64,000 nucleotides of DNA from positions 1 through 64,000 of the forward strand of contig CAWHZU010000032.1 in NCBI GenBank assembly GCA_963833885.1. Direction: 5' to 3'. This DNA comes from JASHPR01 sp963833885 (lineage in GTDB: Bacteria > Actinomycetota > Actinomycetes > Streptosporangiales > Streptosporangiaceae). The notes beneath the pieces were generated by a model that made no database searches, was not told where the DNA came from, and saw only the letters and a list, made by a program, of their open reading frames with translations. Shown piece after piece: positions 16,446-24,834 of this stretch; the stretch's first letter is position 1; every line of letters starts with the position of its first letter. The position numbers were made by a program, and so were the translations under genes.

Positions 16446-17087
16446 TCAGGCGATCCACTCCTCGCGCGCGATCGCCCGCAGCCTGGCCAGCGCCCTGTGC
16501 TGTGCGACCCGGACCGCCCCCGGCGACATGCCGAGAGCCTGGCCGGTCTCCTCGGCCGACATGCCGGTGAGCACGCGGAGCACCAGGAGCTCGCGCTGAT
16601 GCAGCGGGAGCCGCGCCAGCAGGGCCCGGACCCGCTCGGCCTCGATGTAGGCCACAACGGTCTCCTCGGGCCCAGGACGGCCGTCGGGGCCATCGGGCAG
16701 GTCCTCGGTGGGGATCGCGAGCCTTGCCGCGTTCCTCATGGCGTCCGCCACTTTATGCGAGGCTATGCCGAACACAAATGACGCGAACGGCCGGCCCATG
16801 TCCCGGTAGCGGGGAAGCGCGGAAAGGACGGCAATGCACACCTCCTGGGCCACGTCGTCGGCAATATGGTATTGGCCGCTTAGCTGGCCCAGGCGGGCAC
16901 GGCAATATCGGACGATCATCGGCCGGATCTCCTCGAGCAACGACTCGATCGCTGCCTGCTGGCCGCGAGCCGCCAGGCCGATCAAGTCGGGGAGACTCGT
17001 CGGCTCTACGGTGGCCCTATGCCGTCCTACCTGGTATTTTGCCCGTCTTGCCGCGGCCAGTGGCCGGACTTCGCACTCTCGAGTCAC
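16446..17087 (-). CDS. RNA polymerase sigma factor, SigD/ShbA-like (sigma-70 family)
   Basis: This small sigma factor has region 2 (RPMIVRYCRARLGQLSGQYHIADDVAQEVCIAVLSALPRYRDMGRPFASFVFGIASHKVADAMRN) and region 4 (LPLHQRELLVLRVLTGMSAEETGQALGMSPGAVRVAQHRALARLRAI), with no region 1.1 or 3. Its position just before guaB-guaB3 and near groES-groEL matches streptomycete SigD/ShbA, which there drives transcription of the principal sigma gene; that role is inferred here. The true start is unclear: conserved sequence begins around SLPDLIGLAARG, and available starts are GTG 17087 and ATG 17126. Neither has a good ribosome site. I report the GTG. Confidence 0.85.
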   Translation of the reverse strand: MTRECEVRPLAAARRAKYQVGRHRATVEPTSLPDLIGLAARGQQAAIESLLEEIRPMIVRYCRARLGQLSGQYHIADDVAQEVCIAVLSALPRYRDMGRPFASFVFGIASHKVADAMRNAARLAIPTEDLPDGPDGRPGPEETVVAYIEAERVRALLARLPLHQRELLVLRVLTGMSAEETGQALGMSPGAVRVAQHRALARLRAIAREEWIA

Positions 17088-17250
17088 GAATAAATCATGC
17101 CCCAAAGAAGCGACGAGAATCATCATGAATACAGCAACGGAAAGGTCACATTGACGTGACGCAGAGATATGCAGAGTGGCTCTCACTACAAATTGTAATC
17201 ACCTAACTACGCTGCGTATTCAATGCCTTAATTACGATGGTAATTAGGAC
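17088..17250 (-). promoter_or_regulatory. AT-rich promoter zone of the sigma factor gene
   Basis: This is one of the few AT-rich stretches in the window. On the minus strand TACAAT (complement of 17192-17197) is a good -10 candidate. Farther upstream TAATTAC-GATG-GTAATTA (17229-17246) is a perfect 7-bp inverted repeat with a 4-base spacer, a possible operator. No clear -35 sits at 17 bases. Confidence 0.35.
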
Positions 17251-17514
17251 TGCTTTTGGCTGGCAATTGAAGCAGCGTGCAATACAACGGGAAGAAACGC
17301 AGCATTGCCGACTTCGCACCAGGTGCATCGTCGGAGGTGGTTGGCACCGGTATCAACCGGCACGCCCGGACCCGCCAGGGCGGGCCGGGCAGGGCGGGCC
17401 GGGCAGGGCGGGCAGGGCGGGCCGGGCGCGCGCCGTCCCGGGCCGGACGCGGCGGTCACGCGAGGCATGGAGGCGGCCCGAGGCGCGGCGGTGCCGCGAG
17501 CGCGGCCGTGACGC
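17251..17514. other. gap between the sigma factor promoter zone and the groEL terminator
   Basis: No gene was recognised. It contains the G-rich tandem array at 17377-17427 and otherwise GC-rich, unstructured sequence with no ribosome sites. Streptomycetes carry the developmental regulators whiD and bldM at about this place; they are absent here. Confidence 0.45.
17377..17427. repeat. 14-bp G-rich tandem repeat
   Basis: AGGGCGGGCCGGGC occurs at 17377-17390, 17391-17404 and 17414-17427, with a shortened 9-base copy at 17405-17413. The many GGG runs give the plus strand strong potential for a G-quadruplex. Overlapping open frames (repeated Gly-Arg-Ala) are products of the repeat, not genes. 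Confidence 0.7.
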
Positions 17515-17561
17515 AAAAATGTCCCGCGGCCGCGCTCCTCAAGCGAGCGCGGCCGCGGGAC
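17515..17561 (-). terminator. strong intrinsic terminator after groEL
   Basis: A perfect 17-bp stem (17521-17537 with 17545-17561) around a 7-base loop is followed on the minus strand by A and then five T (complement of 17515-17519). It lies 33 bases after the groEL stop and is the longest perfect stem seen in the window. Confidence 0.88.
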
Positions 17562-17594
17562 TCCGGCGTCCTGCCGTGCCGGCGGCTTACCGTG

Positions 17595-19211
17595 TCAGTG
17601 CGAGTGGCCGTGACCCTGACCATTGGCGGCGGCCGCCTCTGGCTCGGGCTTCTCCACGACCAGGGCCTCCGTGGTCAGCAGCATGCCTGCGATCGACGCT
17701 GCGTTCTGCACCGCCGAGCGGGTTACCTTGACCGGGTCGATGACGCCGTGCGCCATCAGGTCACCGTACTCACCGGTCGCCGCGTCGTAGCCGTGACCCA
17801 TGGGGAGCTCGGCGATGGCCGCAACGACCACGCCGCCCTCGGCGCCCGCGTTCTCCGCGATCCACCGGGCCGGCGCCTGGAGCGCGTTGCGAACCACCTG
17901 TACGCCGGTCGCCTCGTCGCCCTTCTTCCCCAGGTCGCCGAGGTCGGCCGCGATGTGCACCAGCGCGCTGCCGCCGCCGGCGACGATGCCCTCCTCGATC
18001 GCGGCCCGGGTAGCGGAGATCGCGTCCTCGAGGCGGTGCTTCTTCTCCTTCAGCTCCACCTCGGTCGCCGCGCCCGCCCGGAGCACGCACACGCCACCAG
18101 ACAGCTTGGCGACCCGTTCCTGCAGCTTCTCGCGATCCCAGTCGGAGTCCGAGTTCTCGATCTCGCTGCGAAGCTGGCGGACCCTGTCGTCGATCGCCGA
18201 CTGGTCGCCTGCACCGTCGATGATCGTGGTGGTGTCCTTCGTCACCACGACCCGGCGGGCGTGGCCCAGGGTGTCCAGGCCGACGTTCTCCAGCTTGAGG
18301 CCGACCTCCTCGCTGATGACGCTGCCGCCGGTCAGCACGGCCATGTCCTCGAGCATCGCCTTGCGCCGGTCGCCGAAGCCGGGCGCCTTCACCGCGACCA
18401 CGGGAAGCAGGCCGCGGATCTTGTTGACGACCAGCGTGGACAGAGCCTCGCCGTCCACATCCTCGGCGATCACCAGCAGCGGCTTCCTGCTCTGCGCGAT
18501 CTGCTCGAGCAGCGGCAGGAAGTCGGCCATCGCGGAGATCTTGCCGCCGCTCAGCAGCACGTAGGCGTCCTCGAGGACGGCCTCCATCCGGTCCTGGTCG
18601 GTGATGAAGTAGGCCGAGATGTAGCCCTTGTCGAACTGCATGCCCTCGGTGAACTCGATCTCGAGCCCCATCGTGGGCGACTCCTCGACGGTGATCACAC
18701 CGTCCTTGCCGACCTTGTCGAACGCCTCGGCGATGATCTCGCCGATCTTCCTGTCCTGCGCGGAAACCGTGGCGACGTTGGCGATCTCGGCCCGCTCCTC
18801 CACCTCGCGGGCGGACTTGAGCAGGGCCTCGGACACCGCGGCCGACGCGGCGTCGATACCGCGCTTGAGCGACATCGGGTTGGCGCCCGCGCTGACCGAA
18901 CGCAGCCCCTCATGCACCATCGCCTGCGCCAGGACGGTCGCCGTGGTGGTGCCGTCGCCGGCAACGTCGTTGGTCTTGGTCGCGACTTCCTTGGCGAGCT
19001 GGGCGCCGAGGTTCTCGTGCGGGTCTTCCAGCTCGATCTCACGGGCGACGGTCACGCCATCGTTGGTGATGGTCGGAGCGCCCCACTTCTTGTCGATAAC
19101 GACGTTGCGGCCCTTAGGGCCCAGCGTCACCTTGACGGCGTCGGCGAGGCGGTTGACTCCGCGCTCCAGCGACCGCCGCGCGTCCTCGTCGAACTCCAAG
19201 CTCTTGGCCAT
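17595..19211 (-). CDS. groEL: chaperonin GroEL (GroEL1 type, His-rich tail)
   Basis: This is the 60-kDa chaperonin subunit, which folds proteins in an ATP-driven ring with GroES. Characteristic segments are VTLGPKGRNVVIDKKWGAPTITNDG, DVAGDGTTTATVLAQA (ATPase loop), IGEIIAEAFDKVGKDGVITVEES and EEGIVAGGGSALVHIA. The C-terminus is NGQGHGHSH instead of a Gly-Gly-Met tail; His-rich tails mark the actinobacterial GroEL1 paralog, the one linked to groES, which suggests a second groEL elsewhere. The start at ATG 19211 (MAKSLEF) is standard. It is co-transcribed with groES under the CIRCE element and ends in the strong terminator at 17515-17561. Confidence 0.97.
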   Translation of the reverse strand: MAKSLEFDEDARRSLERGVNRLADAVKVTLGPKGRNVVIDKKWGAPTITNDGVTVAREIELEDPHENLGAQLAKEVATKTNDVAGDGTTTATVLAQAMVHEGLRSVSAGANPMSLKRGIDAASAAVSEALLKSAREVEERAEIANVATVSAQDRKIGEIIAEAFDKVGKDGVITVEESPTMGLEIEFTEGMQFDKGYISAYFITDQDRMEAVLEDAYVLLSGGKISAMADFLPLLEQIAQSRKPLLVIAEDVDGEALSTLVVNKIRGLLPVVAVKAPGFGDRRKAMLEDMAVLTGGSVISEEVGLKLENVGLDTLGHARRVVVTKDTTTIIDGAGDQSAIDDRVRQLRSEIENSDSDWDREKLQERVAKLSGGVCVLRAGAATEVELKEKKHRLEDAISATRAAIEEGIVAGGGSALVHIAADLGDLGKKGDEATGVQVVRNALQAPARWIAENAGAEGGVVVAAIAELPMGHGYDAATGEYGDLMAHGVIDPVKVTRSAVQNAASIAGMLLTTEALVVEKPEPEAAAANGQGHGHSH

Positions 19212-19317
19212 TGGGTACCTCAATACCTACGTGTTCTGGATGGGCTTCATGCCACCGCCCCGGGCCCGCCTGCTGGCAGCCCGGGGCGGTGCTGGACGCG
19301 CTGATGCGCGCCCATCG

Positions 19318-19629
19318 CTACTTCTCGATGATCGCGAGCACATCGCGGGCTGAGAGCACCAGGTACTCCTCGCCGCTGTACTTGACCTCGGTGCCGCCGT
19401 ACTTGCTGTACAGCACGACGTCGCCGACGCTGACGTCCATTGGGACGCGCTTGGCGCCTGCATCATCGAACCGGCCGGGGCCAACCGCGAGGACTTCGCC
19501 CTCCTGGGGCTTCTCCTTTGCGGTGTCCGGGATAACCAGGCCAGAAGCGGTGGTCTGCTCGGCTTCGAGCGGGCGCACCACGATCCGGTCTTCGAGCGGC
19601 TTGAGAACAACCTTGGTGGCGGTCGTCAC
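19318..19629 (-). CDS. groES: co-chaperonin GroES
   Basis: This is the 10-kDa lid of the GroEL cage. Family marks are VVLKPLEDRIVVRPLEAEQTTASGLVIPDTAKEKPQEGEV (mobile loop included), GDVVLYSKYGGTEVKYSGEEYLVL and the ending RDVLAIIEK. Translation begins at GTG 19629, with GGAGG seven to eight bases upstream; the longer open frame to 19764 runs through the CIRCE operator and is not coding. 103 residues is the normal length. groEL follows after 106 bases. Confidence 0.97.
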   Translation of the reverse strand: MTTATKVVLKPLEDRIVVRPLEAEQTTASGLVIPDTAKEKPQEGEVLAVGPGRFDDAGAKRVPMDVSVGDVVLYSKYGGTEVKYSGEEYLVLSARDVLAIIEK

Positions 19630-19727
19630 GATCTGACCTCCCCCTCCGGAAAGGGCTAGCAGAGAAATTATTAGAGAGGGCGACCATGGCGGCCTGCCGT
19701 CGCGGGTGCCAGACCAACCTCGTCGCA

Positions 19728-19754
19728 TTAGCACTCTACACTGTCGAGTGCTAG
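19728..19754 (-). promoter_or_regulatory. CIRCE operator (HrcA site) of groES-groEL
   Basis: TTAGCACTC - 9 bases - GAGTGCTAG matches the CIRCE consensus at 17 of 18 arm positions. It lies about 100 bases upstream of groES. By established knowledge HrcA binds CIRCE and represses chaperonin genes until heat stress; hrcA itself is not in the window. Confidence 0.95.
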
Positions 19755-19808
19755 TTCCGCACATTATCCGTACCGGGCGACCGCGTCAACTCCGGCCCGC
19801 TGACCTGG

Positions 19809-20840
19809 CTACGCGGCGACGATCGCGGTAACCGGCATCGCGGAGTCGGCGGGGAAGTCGAGCGACGACGGTGGCACCTCCCGGGCCAGCAGCTGCGAGC
19901 CCAGCGCGGCGACCATAGCCCCGTTGTCCGTGCACAGCCCGGGCCTGGGCACGCGCAGCTTGATGCCCGCAGCCTCGCAGCGCTGCTGCGCGAGCGCCCG
20001 CAGCCGCGAGTTGGCCGCCACACCGCCGCCGATCACGAGCTGATCCACGCCGTTGGCCCGGCAGGCGTCCACCGCCTTGCGGGTCAGGACGTCGGCCACC
20101 GCCTCCTGGAACGAAGCGGCGACGTCGGCCACTGGCACCGCAAGCCCGGCCGCCTCGCGGGCCTCGACCCAGCGTGCCACCGCGGTCTTCAGCCCGGAGA
20201 ACGAGAAGTCGAAGGTGTGGTCGCGGTACTTGCTACGGGGGAAGGCAACGGCGCCGGGATCGCCGTCCCTTGCCGCGGCGTCGATCGGCGGGCCGCCGGG
20301 GAACGGCAGGCCGAGCAGCCTGGCCACCTTGTCGTAGGCCTCGCCCGCCGCGTCGTCGATGGTGGCGCCGAGCGGGACGATCTCGCCGGGCAGGTCGGTG
20401 ACGAGCAGCAGCGAGGAGTGGCCGCCGGAGACGAGCAGAGCGACCGCGGGAACCGGCAGCGCGCCGTGCTCGAGCTGGTCCACGGCGATGTGCGCGGCGA
20501 GATGGTTGACCCCGTAGAGCGGCTTGCCGAGCGCGAGCGAGTAGGCCTTGGCCGCGCAGACCCCGACCAGCAGCGCCCCGGCCAGGCCGGGGCCGGCGGT
20601 GACCGCGATCGCGTCCACGTCGGCGAGCTTTGCCCCGGCCGTGGCCAGCGCCCGGTCCACAGCGGGGACCATGGCCTCCAGGTGCGCCCTGCTTGCCACC
20701 TCGGGCACCACGCCGCCGAACCTGGCGTGCTCGTCGACGCTCGAGGCGATCGCGTCCGCGAGCAGTTCGTGCCCGCGGACCAGGCCTGCGCCGGTCTCGT
20801 CGCAAGATGTCTCGATGCCGAGCACAAGCGGGGCGGCCAT
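19809..20840 (-). CDS. tsaD: tRNA N6-adenosine threonylcarbamoyltransferase TsaD
   Basis: TsaD transfers the threonylcarbamoyl group to A37 of ANN-decoding tRNAs (t6A), working with TsaB and TsaE. ASKHA-fold marks are VLGIETSCDETGAGLV, the metal-binding VNHLAAHIAVD (two His), VALLVSGGHSSLLLV, DDAAGEAYDKVARLLGLPFPGGP and FSFSGLKTAV. The ATG at 20838-20840 shares its first base with the rimI stop (TGATG), so translation is coupled; a GTG three bases earlier is possible. All three t6A factors are encoded within 4 kb. Confidence 0.97.
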   Translation of the reverse strand: MAAPLVLGIETSCDETGAGLVRGHELLADAIASSVDEHARFGGVVPEVASRAHLEAMVPAVDRALATAGAKLADVDAIAVTAGPGLAGALLVGVCAAKAYSLALGKPLYGVNHLAAHIAVDQLEHGALPVPAVALLVSGGHSSLLLVTDLPGEIVPLGATIDDAAGEAYDKVARLLGLPFPGGPPIDAAARDGDPGAVAFPRSKYRDHTFDFSFSGLKTAVARWVEAREAAGLAVPVADVAASFQEAVADVLTRKAVDACRANGVDQLVIGGGVAANSRLRALAQQRCEAAGIKLRVPRPGLCTDNGAMVAALGSQLLAREVPPSSLDFPADSAMPVTAIVAA

Positions 20841-21322
20841 CACATGCCCACTTTCAGCTCGCGCCGCATCACCAGGGCGTCGGCACCGGATGGCTGGTAG
20901 TAACCCTTCCGGATCCCGATCTGGCTGAACCCGTACCTGCGGTACAGCCGCTGCGCCCGGGTGTTGTCCGTACGCACCTCGAGGAAGACCTCGGTGCAGT
21001 CCCGCCGCGCCGCCTCGGTGAGCAGCGCCTCGAGCAGCGCAGAGCCGATTCCCTGACCCCAGCGGTCGGCGGCGACCGCCAGGGTGAGCACATCGGCCTG
21101 GGCCGCGGCCATCAGAAGCCCCGCGTAGCCGGATATCACACCGCCGTCGTCGGCAACCAGGTAGTAGCGGCTGCGCGGCTGCTCAGCGAGCTCGCCCTCC
21201 AGCATCCGCCGTGACCACGCGTCCTCGCCGAACAGGTCGTGCTCGAGTAGCAGCACGGCGCCGAGATCGGCGGCCGTCATCGTGCGCAGCGTGCCCCTGC
21301 CGACCTGCGCATCACCCTTCAT
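20840..21322 (-). CDS. rimI: ribosomal protein S18-alanine N-acetyltransferase (RimI-like GNAT)
   Basis: This GNAT acetyltransferase should acetylate the N-terminal Ala of ribosomal protein S18 or other protein N-termini. It shows LRTMTAADLGAVLLLEHDLFGEDAWS, the acetyl-CoA-binding segment TLAVAADRWGQGIGSALLEALL (Q/R-x-x-G-x-G/A) and EVFLEVRTDNTRAQRLYRRYGFSQIGIRKGYYQ, typical of RimI. I start at ATG 21322, which overlaps the tsaB stop by four bases (ATGA); the long upstream frame is an antisense shadow of tsaB. tsaB-rimI-tsaD is a conserved actinobacterial order. Confidence 0.94.
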   Translation of the reverse strand: MKGDAQVGRGTLRTMTAADLGAVLLLEHDLFGEDAWSRRMLEGELAEQPRSRYYLVADDGGVISGYAGLLMAAAQADVLTLAVAADRWGQGIGSALLEALLTEAARRDCTEVFLEVRTDNTRAQRLYRRYGFSQIGIRKGYYQPSGADALVMRRELKVGM

Positions 21323-21984
21323 GCCGTCACCCGCTTCGGCTTGCCGGGCACCCTGGCATCGGGCCGGCGCAGGTACAGCGGCTCGGGAGGCGAGATGGGA
21401 CGCCCCTGCGCCAGGCTCGCAGCCGCGATCTCGGCGAGGTGCGCGGCTTCGGGGTAGCGCGGCGGTATCGGGTCGGCGCTCAGCTCCGGGTAGAGCACCG
21501 GTCCCTCGCCTGCGACGGGGCATGACGCGGCGAGCTCTGCCGTGATCAGTTCCGCGGGGTGGCTGACTGCCGGGCCGCCGATGCGCCGCGCCTGCGGGTC
21601 ATAGCGCGCCCAGTAGACCTCCTTGCGGCGGGCATCGGCGGCGACAATGAACTCGTGGCCCGCGGCCGCCGGGGCCGCTGCCCGCGCCATCACGTCAAGG
21701 GTGCACACACCGATGGCCGGAACGCCGAGCGCGCTGGCGAGGACCCGCGCCGTGACCAGGCCGGCCCGCAGCCCGGTGTACGGGCCGGGCCCGGTCCCGA
21801 CGGCCACAGCATCCAGGTCGGTGCGCGCCGCGCCGCCGTCGGCGAGCACCTTCTCGATCATCGCGGCGAGCAGCTCGCCGTGCCGGCGAGAACTCACCAC
21901 GGCGGCGGCGGCGAGCACACGCGACCCGTCGTGCAGGGCGACCGTCACCGCGGGGGTGGCGGTATCGAAGGCGAGCAGCAGCAC
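21319..21984 (-). CDS. tsaB: tRNA threonylcarbamoyladenosine biosynthesis protein TsaB
   Basis: TsaB is the non-catalytic ASKHA-fold partner of TsaD in t6A synthesis. It begins MLLLAFDTATPAVTVAL, followed by RHGELLAAMIEKVL, VAVGTGPGPYTGLRAGLVTARVLASALGVPAIGVCTLDVMA and EFIVAADARRKEVYWARYD, all TsaB hallmarks. The length (221 aa) is normal. The stop overlaps the rimI start by four bases. Confidence 0.95.
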   Translation of the reverse strand: MLLLAFDTATPAVTVALHDGSRVLAAAAVVSSRRHGELLAAMIEKVLADGGAARTDLDAVAVGTGPGPYTGLRAGLVTARVLASALGVPAIGVCTLDVMARAAAPAAAGHEFIVAADARRKEVYWARYDPQARRIGGPAVSHPAELITAELAASCPVAGEGPVLYPELSADPIPPRYPEAAHLAEIAAASLAQGRPISPPEPLYLRRPDARVPGKPKRVTA

Positions 21985-22030
21985 GGTTGACCAGCGTAGG
22001 TCACACGGCGGCTTGGTTTGGCCGCACCGC

Positions 22031-23092
22031 TCAGTGAAGCGCGGCGATCGCCTCGTGCGCGGCCGCGAGCGCGCCGGCGCGCAGGGTGGCGTCCGGCACC
22101 GTACCGAAGCCGTGGCCGTGCTCCTGGCCCTGCATCGTCACAATGACCAGCGCGTTGTGGTCCCGCACCACCACGGTGACCTCGTCCGTGATGTCGCCGC
22201 CGCCCTGATGGAAGACCTGCAGCGCGGTGAACGCGGTGGTGCCCAGCCCCACCGCTACGCCGATCTGGGCCTTCGGGGCCTTGGTCTTCTTCGCCGGGTG
22301 CTGCAGGTTCTGCAGCTCAGTGCCGTAGGCGTCGATGGCACTGAACGTGGCGCTGCCGTCTCCACTGGCCAGCAGGCTCGGCGAGAACGCCTCGCCGGTC
22401 ACCGAGAGCACCCGGAAGTCGGGCTTCGCGTCCAGCGTCCAGTAGCACTGGCTCTGGGTGGAACTCCCCAGGTCCTGGGAAACCCGGGCGACCTTGCCGG
22501 GGAGATACTGACTGATCGTCGCGGAACTGAGCATGCCGCAGGCGTTGGGGACGGAGCGGAACTCGCCGGGCTGGAACGTCGTCACGAACCCGCTGCCCTT
22601 GGACGCCGACGAGGGCTTGCTCTGGAACGGCAGTTTCCCGAGAACCCCCAGCACCACCACGACGCCGACCACGACCACGAGGCCGGCGACGACGATCTCG
22701 CGGCGGGTCTTCCTTGCCCTGGCCGCCGCGGCCCTGCGGCTCCGCCTGCGGACGGCCCCCCCACCTCCCCTTCCCCCTTCACTGGGCGCCCAGTCTTCGT
22801 CGGTGTCCTGCGGCCCGCTCCAGTTGCTGGGCGTGGACCCAGCCGGCACCGATGCGGTGCGCGCCGACCCTGCCCGGCCGGCCCGGGCGTCATCGGCCTC
22901 GGCAGGGCGCGGGCGACGCTCCCGGCCGCCGGGGCCGGTCGGATAGATGCCCAGCCCCGCCCAGGGCGGCGGATCGTCGTCAGCCTGGTCATCGAAGGCG
23001 TCGGGGTACGGCCGGCCGGGCCGCTCGCCGCGACCGTGCCTTCCCTGGTCGTCCGATTGCCTAGACCGGCGGGGCGGAACCCCCTGAGCCAC
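22031..23092 (-). CDS. membrane-anchored hypothetical protein with disordered N-terminus
   Basis: Residues 1 to about 125 are charged, Gly/Pro/Arg-rich and probably disordered in the cytoplasm. A basic stretch (RRRSRRAAAARARKTRRE) precedes one membrane helix (IVVAGLVVVVGVVVVLGVLG, about 132-151), and the remaining 200 residues should be extracellular. That domain has two Cys (NACGMLSSATISQYL; QSQCYWTL) that may form a disulfide, somewhat like DUF3558-type exported proteins; I do not claim membership. It lies between tsaB (46 bases) and tsaE on the same strand. A protein of similar architecture is encoded at 55527-57341. Confidence 0.75.
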   Translation of the reverse strand: MAQGVPPRRSRQSDDQGRHGRGERPGRPYPDAFDDQADDDPPPWAGLGIYPTGPGGRERRPRPAEADDARAGRAGSARTASVPAGSTPSNWSGPQDTDEDWAPSEGGRGGGGAVRRRSRRAAAARARKTRREIVVAGLVVVVGVVVVLGVLGKLPFQSKPSSASKGSGFVTTFQPGEFRSVPNACGMLSSATISQYLPGKVARVSQDLGSSTQSQCYWTLDAKPDFRVLSVTGEAFSPSLLASGDGSATFSAIDAYGTELQNLQHPAKKTKAPKAQIGVAVGLGTTAFTALQVFHQGGGDITDEVTVVVRDHNALVIVTMQGQEHGHGFGTVPDATLRAGALAAAHEAIAALH

Positions 23093-23192
23093 GGCGCGCC
23101 TCCGGAACGTATTCGTGCGTCTAGATGACGGCAGGCTGACGCGACCGCGCAGCTTGACGGCGCGAACGATGCTGCCGCCGGACAGAACGGAA

Positions 23193-23750
23193 CTATAGAA
23201 CGTCCGCGCCCTCGACTAGGGCCAGACGCGCGGATTCGGCCGTCTCCTCCCAGCGCCGGCCGCGAGCAGCGAGCCGGACCGCGCGTGGTTCGTCGGGTAC
23301 CTCGGGGCCTGATTCCCCGTCACCGGACCCGGCGGACGACCGCTCCATCGTGATCGTTATCTCCAGGTAGCTGTCGGCCAGGTCCTCGACGAGGCCCTCG
23401 CCCCACTCGACCACGGTCACGGAGGTGCCCAGGTCGGCGTCCAGGTCGAGATCGTCGACCTCGGCCCGGCTGCCGAGCCGGTACGCATCCGCGTGCACCA
23501 GGGCCGGGCCGGCACCGTCGAGCGCCGGGTGCACCCGGGCGATCACGAACGTGGGCGAGGTCACCGGGCCGCGCACGCGCAGGCCTTGGCCGATCCCCTG
23601 CACGAGCGTGGTCTTGCCGGCGCCGAGCGGCCCGGTGAGCACGACCAGATCCCCGGGACGCAGCAGCGCTGCCAGCCGCCGCCCCAGGGCGCGCATGTCC
23701 GCGGCGGCGGGAACAGCGACTTCCGCCAGCGTCGACGTGTGTGCGGCCAC
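23193..23750 (-). CDS. tsaE: tRNA threonylcarbamoyladenosine biosynthesis ATPase TsaE
   Basis: TsaE is the small P-loop ATPase that drives the t6A complex. Visible are MRALGRRLAALLRPGDLVVLTGPLGAGKTTLVQGIGQGL (Walker A), SPTFVIARVHPALDGAGPALVHADAYRLGS and VTVVEWGEGLVEDL. I take GTG 23750 as the start, two bases after the ancestral hydrolase stop (23753-23755); the longer open frame to 23945 is the shifted reading of the hydrolase C-terminus. The C-terminal 50 residues are a low-conservation extension. Confidence 0.93.
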   Translation of the reverse strand: MAAHTSTLAEVAVPAAADMRALGRRLAALLRPGDLVVLTGPLGAGKTTLVQGIGQGLRVRGPVTSPTFVIARVHPALDGAGPALVHADAYRLGSRAEVDDLDLDADLGTSVTVVEWGEGLVEDLADSYLEITITMERSSAGSGDGESGPEVPDEPRAVRLAARGRRWEETAESARLALVEGADVL

Positions 23751-23820
23751 GGCTATGCCGTGCTCGCGCGCCGCGGCGTGCCCGCCACCCAGCGCGCGAC
23801 CAGGTCGCTGATCACACTGT

Positions 23821-24834
23821 TCACGAACTCGGGCCGCTCCAGGATGACCGCGTGGCCGGCACCGGAACCCGGACCAGCTCCGCGCCGGCGATCTGCCCGG
23901 CCATTTCCTCGCTTTGCGCCAGCGGAACCAGCCGGTCGCTCTCACCGGCGATCACGGTCACCGGCACCTGGCCGAGCGTGGCAAGCGCCGCCTGCTCGTC
24001 GTGGCGCAGCAGAGCCAGGTAGAACGCGGCCACCACCCCGACGGGGGTGGCGCGGATGATCCGCTCGAGGAAGTCCACCACCGCCGGGCTGACCGATGGA
24101 TCGCCGAACGCCACGTAGCGCGTGCTGAGGAACGCCAGGTCGCCCGCTGCCTGACGGCCGCGCTCCACCAGGCCGGCAGCCGGGCCGCGGCTGACGCCGC
24201 GCAGCATCGGCGCCGCGGTCTGCCGGGCGATCGGGCGCAGCACCACCGGGATCCAGATCGTGGGGTCGATGCCGCCGGCCACAGTCGATATCAGCACAAC
24301 GCCGATCACCTTGGTGCCGAACAGCTCGGGGTGCTGACGGGCGAGCGCCATGATCGTCATGCCGCCCATCGAGTGCCCCACGAGCACGACGGGGGCGTCG
24401 CCCGGGGAGGTCGCCTGCAGCACCGCGTGCAGGTCCTCGCCGAGCTGGGGAATCGTGCAGCTTTCCTGGCTGCACTCCCCGGACTGGCCGTGGCCCCGCT
24501 GATCCCAGAACACGCACCTGGCCGGCCCGGCCAGATCCCGGCGCTGGTAGTGCCATACGTTCTGGCTCAGCGCGTAGCCGTGGCTGAAGATGATCGTGAC
24601 CGGGGCGTCGTCCGGCCCGTTGATCTCGGCGTGCAGCGGCACGCCGTCGTCCGCGAGCACGGTCAGCGGCCGGCCGTGCAGCTGGCCGAACGGCTCATCC
24701 GCCTCGGGATCGGGCCGCAGCCGCAGCCGCCCCACGGCGACCTTCTCGGCCGCGATGACGGCTCCGGCCCCCGCCGCCACCACCGCGCCCGCGGCCAGAC
24801 CGGCGAGGCCGGTGATCCGCCGCCAGTTCGTCAA
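23821..24834 (-). CDS. alpha/beta-fold hydrolase, frameshifted before the catalytic His
   Basis: The N-terminus carries a hydrophobic segment (ITGLAGLAAGAVVAAGAGAVIAAE), so the enzyme is probably membrane-tethered. The hydrolase core shows VTIIFSHGYALSQNVWHYQ (oxyanion region), VLVGHSMGGMTIMA (Ser nucleophile) and VTVIAGESDRLVPLAQSE (Asp). The frame then reads VRVPVPATRSSWSGPSS and stops. In the neighbouring frame the expected ending continues as GAGHAVILERPEFVNSVISDLVARWVAG and stops at 23753. One missing C in the run around 23862-23864 explains this. Either the gene is newly broken (no catalytic His) or the base was lost in sequencing. The start is TTG 24834, directly abutting the alr stop, with GGAG six bases upstream. 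Confidence 0.85.
   Translation of the reverse strand: MTNWRRITGLAGLAAGAVVAAGAGAVIAAEKVAVGRLRLRPDPEADEPFGQLHGRPLTVLADDGVPLHAEINGPDDAPVTIIFSHGYALSQNVWHYQRRDLAGPARCVFWDQRGHGQSGECSQESCTIPQLGEDLHAVLQATSPGDAPVVLVGHSMGGMTIMALARQHPELFGTKVIGVVLISTVAGGIDPTIWIPVVLRPIARQTAAPMLRGVSRGPAAGLVERGRQAAGDLAFLSTRYVAFGDPSVSPAVVDFLERIIRATPVGVVAAFYLALLRHDEQAALATLGQVPVTVIAGESDRLVPLAQSEEMAGQIAGAELVRVPVPATRSSWSGPSS

Noticed and set aside
17277..19304. 675-codon plus-strand open frame opposite groEL
   Set aside because: It is antisense to an unmistakable GroEL and begins inside the G-rich tandem repeat.
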